This document shows positions 6,350 to 9,762 of a stretch of 9,762 nucleotides of DNA, in pieces. Position 1 is the first letter of the stretch. Every line of letters starts with the position of its first letter. The notes below the pieces were generated by a model, which was not told where the DNA came from, did not search any database, and saw only the letters and a list, made by a program, of their open reading frames with translations. Position numbers and translations under genes: made by a program. The DNA is from CAYMJO01 sp964391305 (lineage in GTDB: Bacteria > Patescibacteriota > CALEFQ01): contig CAYMJO010000036.1 of NCBI GenBank assembly GCA_964391305.1, positions 1 to 9,762 of the forward strand. Direction: 5' to 3'.

Positions 6350-6369
6350 TTTTACACAACTCTTCAACA
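6350..6369 (+). promoter_or_regulatory. Two candidate DnaA boxes upstream of dnaA
   Basis: TTTTACACA (6350-6358) differs from TTATNCACA at one position. TCTTCAACA (6361-6369) differs by one base from TTTTCAACA, a form repeated in the dnaA-dnaN gap, and like both of those copies is followed by G. They lie about 45-60 bases upstream of the dnaA -10 and between the two divergent promoters, where DnaA commonly represses its own gene. This is sequence similarity only. Confidence 0.45.
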
Positions 6370-6409
6370 GGTTTTAAACAATACTTGACGGGATTAAAAT
6401 TTGCACCTA

Positions 6410-6418
6410 TGCTATAAT
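6410..6418 (+). promoter_or_regulatory. Extended -10 promoter of dnaA
   Basis: TGCTATAAT (6410-6418) is a perfect extended -10, identical to that at 90-98. The nearby TTGACG at 6385-6390 is 22 bases away, too far for a normal -35, so this promoter probably relies on the extended -10 or an activator. The start would be near 6425, giving a leader of about 88 bases before the ATG at 6513. Confidence 0.6.
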
Positions 6419-6451
6419 TGACTTTGAAAAACAAAAACATTTTTAAAAAAT

Positions 6452-6493
6452 AAAAACACAAGCCAATAATGTTTTACATACACTTGTGTTTTT
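6452..6493 (+). promoter_or_regulatory. Perfect 11-bp hairpin in the dnaA leader
   Basis: AAAAACACAAG (6452-6462) is exactly complementary to CTTGTGTTTTT (6483-6493), with a 20-base loop that itself holds ATGT-TTT-ACAT (6469-6479). The 3' arm ends in five T residues, so the structure resembles an attenuator placed 19 bases before the dnaA ATG. It could limit DnaA synthesis at the transcription or translation level. It also contains the upstream GTG at 6486, which argues against that codon being the start. Confidence 0.55.
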
Positions 6494-6512
6494 GTTAAAA
6501 AACAAACCTAAC

Positions 6513-7874
6513 ATGGATAACCCACAAATTTGGCAAGCGGTTCTAGGAGAACTAGAGCTTGTTGTAAGCAAAGCTAAATTTAACACCTGGTTCAGAGGAA
6601 CCGGTATAATTTCAAAAGAAGAAGGGGAATACGTAATAGGCGTTCCTCACGCTTTTACAAAAGAATGGCTGGAAAACAAGCTCAATAAGCAAATTTTTAG
6701 GGCTTTGCAGAATGTGACAGGCAACAAGGTTAGAAGAATCAGATACGAAATAGGAAAGGTGCAAACTATAGCTTTTGCGCCAGTCCTTAATAAAAAACTT
6801 TGCGTAAAAAAGGGGTCCGTGAACATTGAAAGAGATATCGACCATAAGACCAATCTTAATCCGAGATACACTTTCGAGAATTTCATAGTTGGTCCAAGCA
6901 ATGATTTGGTGCATGCGGCATGTCACGCCGTCGCCAGAAACCCAGGAAAAGACTACAACCCGCTCTTTATCTATGGCGGAGTTGGGCTTGGAAAAACACA
7001 TCTACTACACGCGATAGGAAACAAAATAATCCAAAAATATCCCGAAAAAAACCTCATATACATAGCAAGCGAAAGATTCATAAACGGACTCGTTAATGCG
7101 ATAAAAAACAACACTGTTGGCAAACTTAAGGACAAATACATGGAATACGATGTCCTTATCATAGACGACGTCCAATTTTTGTCAGGGAAAGAAAAGACTC
7201 AAGAAGAACTTTTTCATATTTTCAACGCTTTATCAACTCAAAACAAACAGACAATTTTCACAAGCGACAGACATCCAAAGGCTATTCCCACAATCGAAGA
7301 TCGTCTGCGTTCAAGGTTTGAAGGGGGAATGGTCGCAGATATTGGAATGCCCGAATTCGAGACAAGGAAAGCCATTCTTGGAGAAAAAAGCAAAAACAAG
7401 GGTTACAAGATAAAAGAAGAAGTGCTGGATTACATCGCGAACAACATACAACACAACATCAGAGAGTTGGAAGGCGCGCTAAATAGGGTAATTGCCCACG
7501 CACAGCTCAACGACAAAGATCCTGACTTGGAGATGACAAAGAGCGTGCTTTTAAACGTAATATCAAGCTCAAAAAAGAAAGCCATTTCTCTAAAAAAAAT
7601 AGTGGAGACAGTAACAAACTTCTATGACATAGATTTGTCCGATATTAGAGGAACCAGCAGAAAAAAAGAAGTCGTAAACCCAAGACAAATAGCAATGTAC
7701 CTAATGCGCGAGGAAGTCAGCGCGAGCTTTCCGTCAATAGGAGATGAGCTTGGTGGCAGAGACCACACGACCGCAATGCATGCCTGTGAAAAAATCTCTG
7801 ATGAAATAGAAAAAAATGAAAACCTAAGGCAAGAAGTTGATCTCATAAAACAACATCTTTATACCGAAGAATAG
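6513..7874 (+). CDS. dnaA: Chromosomal replication initiator DnaA
   Basis: DnaA binds boxes at oriC, forms an ATP-dependent filament and melts the DNA. Starting at ATG 6513 the protein has 453 residues. Domain I (about 1-80) begins MDNPQIWQAVLGELEL. The AAA+ domain (about 115-320) shows Walker A GGVGLGKT (155-162), Walker B LIIDD (215-219), sensor 1 FTSDRHP (249-255) and the arginine-finger segment RLRSRF (264-269). Domain IV has the DnaA-box-binding signature GGRDHTTAMHACEK (414-427), so the protein looks intact. An in-frame GTG at 6486 would add nine residues (MFLLKNKPN), but it lies inside the leader hairpin and the added residues are unlike DnaA, so I chose the ATG. No Shine-Dalgarno sequence precedes either. 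Candidate DnaA boxes lie both upstream and downstream of the gene. Confidence 0.97.
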   Translation: MDNPQIWQAVLGELELVVSKAKFNTWFRGTGIISKEEGEYVIGVPHAFTKEWLENKLNKQIFRALQNVTGNKVRRIRYEIGKVQTIAFAPVLNKKLCVKKGSVNIERDIDHKTNLNPRYTFENFIVGPSNDLVHAACHAVARNPGKDYNPLFIYGGVGLGKTHLLHAIGNKIIQKYPEKNLIYIASERFINGLVNAIKNNTVGKLKDKYMEYDVLIIDDVQFLSGKEKTQEELFHIFNALSTQNKQTIFTSDRHPKAIPTIEDRLRSRFEGGMVADIGMPEFETRKAILGEKSKNKGYKIKEEVLDYIANNIQHNIRELEGALNRVIAHAQLNDKDPDLEMTKSVLLNVISSSKKKAISLKKIVETVTNFYDIDLSDIRGTSRKKEVVNPRQIAMYLMREEVSASFPSIGDELGGRDHTTAMHACEKISDEIEKNENLRQEVDLIKQHLYTEE

Positions 7875-7935
7875 TTATTAAGCTGTGCATTGAAATCCTA
7901 AAGGTTGTAGAAAATCCGGTGGATAAACATCTGAG

Positions 7936-7954
7936 TTTTCAACAGAATCCACAG
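7936..7954 (+). repeat. Double DnaA-box unit, copy 1
   Basis: TTTTCAACAGAATCCACAG, a 19-base unit made of two abutting DnaA-box-like nonamers plus G. It recurs exactly at 8051-8069, 115 bases away. The two copies bracket the TTATCAACA boxes and are the strongest repeat within the origin. Confidence 0.75.
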
Positions 7955-8050
7955 TTTATAAAATCTTCTTCAAGCTTATCAACATTATCAAGATTTCCTG
8001 CACATATTTTATCAACACGTACCTAAGCTTTCCCAAGACAAGAAAAGAAC

Positions 8051-8069
8051 TTTTCAACAGAATCCACAG
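8051..8069 (+). repeat. Double DnaA-box unit, copy 2
   Basis: Exact second copy of the 19-base unit at 7936-7954. It lies next to the AT-rich stretch leading into dnaN, the position expected for the box pair from which a DnaA filament would load on the unwinding element. Confidence 0.75.
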
Positions 8070-8124
8070 GACTAATAAGAGTAGTAATACTTTTAAAAAT
8101 AATACTATAACTAAAACTAACTAT
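8070..8124. other. Candidate DNA unwinding element
   Basis: An AT-rich stretch between the last DnaA boxes and the dnaN ATG. It contains the hexamer series ACTATA, ACTAAA, ACTAAC (8104-8121), reminiscent of the CTA-type trinucleotides (DnaA-trios) described at the Bacillus subtilis origin, though with a spacing of six rather than three bases. The same bases may also include a weak -10 for dnaN (TATAAC, 8106-8111). Assignment is inference. Confidence 0.4.
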
Positions 8125-9231
8125 ATGAAAATAACTTGTACGCAGGAGAATCTTAACAAAGGACTTTCAACCGTAAATCAGGCAGTTGGAACGGACACGA
8201 CTTTGCCTGTACTGTCAAACGTGCTTTTGAAAACCGAAGGCGGAAGACTTAAACTTTCCGGCACGGATTTGGAAACAGGCGTGAATATGTTCATAGGCGG
8301 AAAAGTTGTGAAAGAAGGATCTTTAACAGTGCCCGCGAAACTTCTTGGAGAATACGTGAATTCTCTTCCAAGCAGTCAGGTTGTTCTAGAGGTGAAGGAC
8401 GGTAAGCTGAAACTTGGCTGTGAAAATTTTTCAGCCAGCATAAACGGGATAGATTCCGAGGAATTCCCGTTAATTCCTAAAATAGAAAAAAAAGAAGTTT
8501 GCAGGGTTAATGTCGACGATTTTAAGAAAGTTGCCGAGAAGGTCGTTTTTGCGGCGGCGGTAGATGAGTCTCGTCCCGAGCTTTCCGGAGTTCTGATGTC
8601 TTTTACGAACTCAAGTATTGCGATGGCGGCTACCGACAGCTATAGGTTGGCGGAGGGAATAGTTGATAATGTGAAAACTATGGGGAAGCCAAAAAGCTCC
8701 ATTATTCCGGCAAAAACGGTATCGGAACTGTTGCATATTTTTGGAGAAAACGTCGATGGAGATCTTGTGATTTCCGTTTCGGAAAATCAGATTATGTTCC
8801 AAAATAGCGACATCAGCGTAGTTTCCAGACTTGTCGAGGGGCAATATCCAGACTACAAACAGATTATTCCGGACAAGTTCAATACCGAGGGAATTTTTAA
8901 AAGAGATGAGTTGTTAAAGGGCATAAAAACTACCGGTCTTTTCGCGAAGCATGGATCGAACGACGTGAAATTAGAGTTCAATGTTCCAGGAGGAGAAACC
9001 ATTTTATATGCGTCATCATCTCAAGTTGGGAAAAATTTTTCAAAATTAAAGTCGAAAATTAAGGGAGAAACAACCGAGGTGATTTTTAATTACCGTTATC
9101 TTCTAGACGGGCTGAACAACATAGATTCTGAAAAAGTTAGACTTATGGTAAATGGATCTTCCGGTCCGGCAGCGATGAAAGCGGAAAGCGGCTCTAAATA
9201 TATTTATGTCATCATGCCGATTAAGCAGTAA
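8125..9231 (+). CDS. dnaN: DNA polymerase III beta subunit (sliding clamp)
   Basis: DnaN forms a dimeric ring that holds DNA polymerase III and many repair proteins on DNA. The 368-residue length and three-domain layout (about 1-122, 128-250 and 252-368) are normal. Family landmarks include LPVLSNVLL (27-35), RPELSGVLMSF (150-160), ATDSYRLAE (169-177), QYPDYKQIIP (240-249) and the C-terminal YVIMPIKQ, which matches the usual end of the clamp near its protein-binding pocket. It follows dnaA across the probable origin. No Shine-Dalgarno sequence precedes the ATG, and the closest -10-like hexamer is only 13 bases upstream, so a very short leader is possible. In my sample counts its sense strand is richer in G than C, unlike dnaA. 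Confidence 0.97.
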   Translation: MKITCTQENLNKGLSTVNQAVGTDTTLPVLSNVLLKTEGGRLKLSGTDLETGVNMFIGGKVVKEGSLTVPAKLLGEYVNSLPSSQVVLEVKDGKLKLGCENFSASINGIDSEEFPLIPKIEKKEVCRVNVDDFKKVAEKVVFAAAVDESRPELSGVLMSFTNSSIAMAATDSYRLAEGIVDNVKTMGKPKSSIIPAKTVSELLHIFGENVDGDLVISVSENQIMFQNSDISVVSRLVEGQYPDYKQIIPDKFNTEGIFKRDELLKGIKTTGLFAKHGSNDVKLEFNVPGGETILYASSSQVGKNFSKLKSKIKGETTEVIFNYRYLLDGLNNIDSEKVRLMVNGSSGPAAMKAESGSKYIYVIMPIKQ

Positions 9232-9293
9232 GCGATATCCAGTGTTTAGTTTTTTAAAATTAGAAGTTGAAATAAATAGAAAGCAGTACAGCG

Positions 9294-9299
9294 TATACT
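9294..9299 (+). promoter_or_regulatory. Possible -10 element of the small Asp-repeat gene
   Basis: TATACT ends ten bases before the ATG at 9310. TTGAAA at 9267-9272 is 21 bases away, longer than usual, so this is a weak call. If used, the mRNA would be nearly leaderless. Confidence 0.3.
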
Positions 9300-9309
9300 A
9301 AAAATTAAC

Positions 9310-9597
9310 ATGAAACATCTTATTGTTATAGGTTTGATATGCGTGGTGCTGGGACTCGTGTCGGTTGGTGCGAGTGCCTATTTTGTCGTGGATCGCTATT
9401 TTCTCGGCAACGGCGGGCAATCTGACAAAGATGAGTTTATGAATAAACTTGATACTGATAAAGACGGCATAACTGATAAAAAAGAAGTCGACGAATACGG
9501 GACGGACCCAAATAAAAAAGACACGGACGGAGATGGATATGGGGATAAAGAGGAAATAGACGCCGGATACGATCCTTTAGTCTCGGTATCCAAATAG
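9310..9597 (+). CDS. Small membrane-anchored protein with Asp-rich calcium-binding-type repeats
   Basis: The 95-residue protein has one hydrophobic N-terminal span (about 4-28), which may be an uncleaved anchor or signal peptide. An outward-facing domain follows with two Asp-rich loops, DTDKDG (48-53) and DTDGDG (71-76), each followed by the acidic helix-like pattern seen in thrombospondin type 3/EF-hand-like repeats. The end (KEEIDAGYDP) closely resembles part of the repeat region of the sortase at 2317 (GEEVKAGYDPKS), so the two probably share a module by descent. Calcium binding is expected from the motif but not shown. It has no catalytic domain and no sorting signal. It could be a free surface stalk, a partner of the sortase or a trimmed paralogue. 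A terminator follows 30 bases after the stop. Confidence 0.7.
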   Translation: MKHLIVIGLICVVLGLVSVGASAYFVVDRYFLGNGGQSDKDEFMNKLDTDKDGITDKKEVDEYGTDPNKKDTDGDGYGDKEEIDAGYDPLVSVSK

Positions 9598-9626
9598 TGT
9601 TAAAAAATATTTGGTTTTGTTTTGAT

Positions 9627-9652
9627 AGGGTTTGATTAAGCCTTATTTTTTT
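9627..9652 (+). terminator. Intrinsic terminator after the small Asp-repeat gene
   Basis: AGGGTTT (9627-9633) pairs with AAGCCTT (9638-9644) around a GATT loop, seven pairs with two G-U. An A and seven T residues follow (9646-9652). It ends transcription of the gene at 9310 and possibly of dnaN. Confidence 0.65.
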
Positions 9653-9725
9653 GAAGTGTAATATTTTATCCCAAAGAGCATTGTATTATATGAGGTATAG
9701 AAAAAGCATGTTACACGGAAATGAT

Positions 9726-9760
9726 AATGTCCTAGTATAGGGAAATAGAAATGTCCTACT
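9726..9760 (-). repeat. Inverted copy of the left-edge repeat
   Basis: 9740-9760 is the exact reverse complement of 27-47 (21 of 21 bases). A shorter unit, AATGTCCTA at 9726-9734, repeats 9750-9758 at a spacing of 24 bases, mirroring the 25-base spacing at the left edge. As at the left, it looks like the end of a multicopy insertion element whose body lies beyond the window. Confidence 0.7.
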
Positions 9761-9762
9761 AG

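Larger units (their letters stand above)
7875..8124. other. Probable replication origin oriC
   Basis: This 250-base gap between dnaA and dnaN holds a cluster of DnaA-box-like nonamers. On the + strand are TTTTCAACA (7936-7944), GAATCCACA (7945-7953), TTATCAACA (7976-7984), TTATCAAGA (7985-7993, directly abutting), TTATCAACA (8009-8017), TTTTCAACA (8051-8059) and GAATCCACA (8060-8068). On the - strand is TTATCCACC (7926-7918). Several differ from TTATCCACA mainly by A at position 6. An AT-rich stretch follows at 8070-8124. The + strand becomes clearly G-rich just to the right, in dnaN, which also fits an origin here. No gene is present. Confidence 0.8.

Noticed and set aside
6385..6418. Classical -35/-10 promoter for dnaA using TTGACG at 6385
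   Set aside because: The spacing to TATAAT is 22 bases, outside the usual 16-18. The extended -10 explains the promoter better.
6486..6512. Upstream GTG start for dnaA adding nine residues
   Set aside because: The codon lies inside the 11-bp leader hairpin, the added MFLLKNKPN is unlike DnaA N-termini, and the ATG at 6513 gives a standard domain I start.
6612..7001. Antisense 129-codon frame opposite dnaA
   Set aside because: It overlaps conserved DnaA domains, including Walker A, and looks like a shadow of dnaA codons.
1..9762. Whole window as a composite transposon or a circular replicon carrying oriC
   Set aside because: The inverted edge repeats allow the idea, but the contents are core chromosome genes in conserved order, no transposase or partition gene is present, and the two ends share no direct overlap. 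Assembly breaks at repeated elements are simpler.

Overview
The window looks like the replication-origin region of a low-GC bacterium, most probably a member of the Patescibacteria (Candidate Phyla Radiation). That assignment is an inference from gene style. The support is a DnaA beginning MDNPQIWQAVLGELEL, short single-domain versions of housekeeping proteins (Jag/KhpB without its usual N-terminal domain), almost no Shine-Dalgarno sequences, and surface genes of a kind common in that group: a sortase with Ca-binding-type repeats and a DUF11-like protein with a Pro/Thr stalk. TAA, TAG and TGA are all used as stops at conserved C-termini (TGA ends rpmH), so the standard bacterial code applies and UGA-Gly lineages are unlikely.

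Layout, left to right. 1-47 is a tandem repeat resembling an insertion-sequence end. 48-373 has no gene; it holds a strong promoter followed almost at once by an intrinsic terminator, then a second promoter and a leader hairpin. 374-3285 (+) is a two-gene surface cassette: a large protein with a cytoplasmic N-terminus, DUF11-like ectodomain and sortase-signal-like C-terminus, followed by a sortase. 3412-6194 (-) is the conserved leftward cluster rpmH, rnpA, yidD, yidC, jag, with a PRC-barrel gene at its end. 6195-6512 is the divergent rpmH/dnaA control region. 6513-7874 is dnaA (+). 7875-8124 is the probable oriC. 8125-9231 is dnaN (+). 9310-9597 (+) is a small membrane-anchored protein with Ca-binding-type repeats, followed by a terminator. 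9726-9762 carries the same repeat as the left edge, inverted.

The rpmH to jag cluster makes ribosomal protein L34, the RNase P protein subunit and the YidD/YidC/Jag membrane-insertion set. dnaA and dnaN provide initiator and sliding clamp, and the gap between them carries initiator boxes in a local spelling (TTATCAACA and TTTTCAACA). Hand counts show the + strand richer in G than C in dnaN and mostly C-rich or balanced to the left, as expected if replication starts in that gap. The surface genes on both sides share one Asp-rich repeat module, so this origin region is embedded in cell-surface genes.

The most unusual items are the sortase with its doubly membrane-spanning candidate substrate, the variant DnaA boxes in a duplicated 19-bp unit, the promoter-terminator minigene at 70-148, hairpins in the dnaA leader and between rpmH and rnpA, and the inverted repeat at the two edges. 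I saw no CRISPR array, tRNA, rRNA, transposase gene or recognised anti-phage system.
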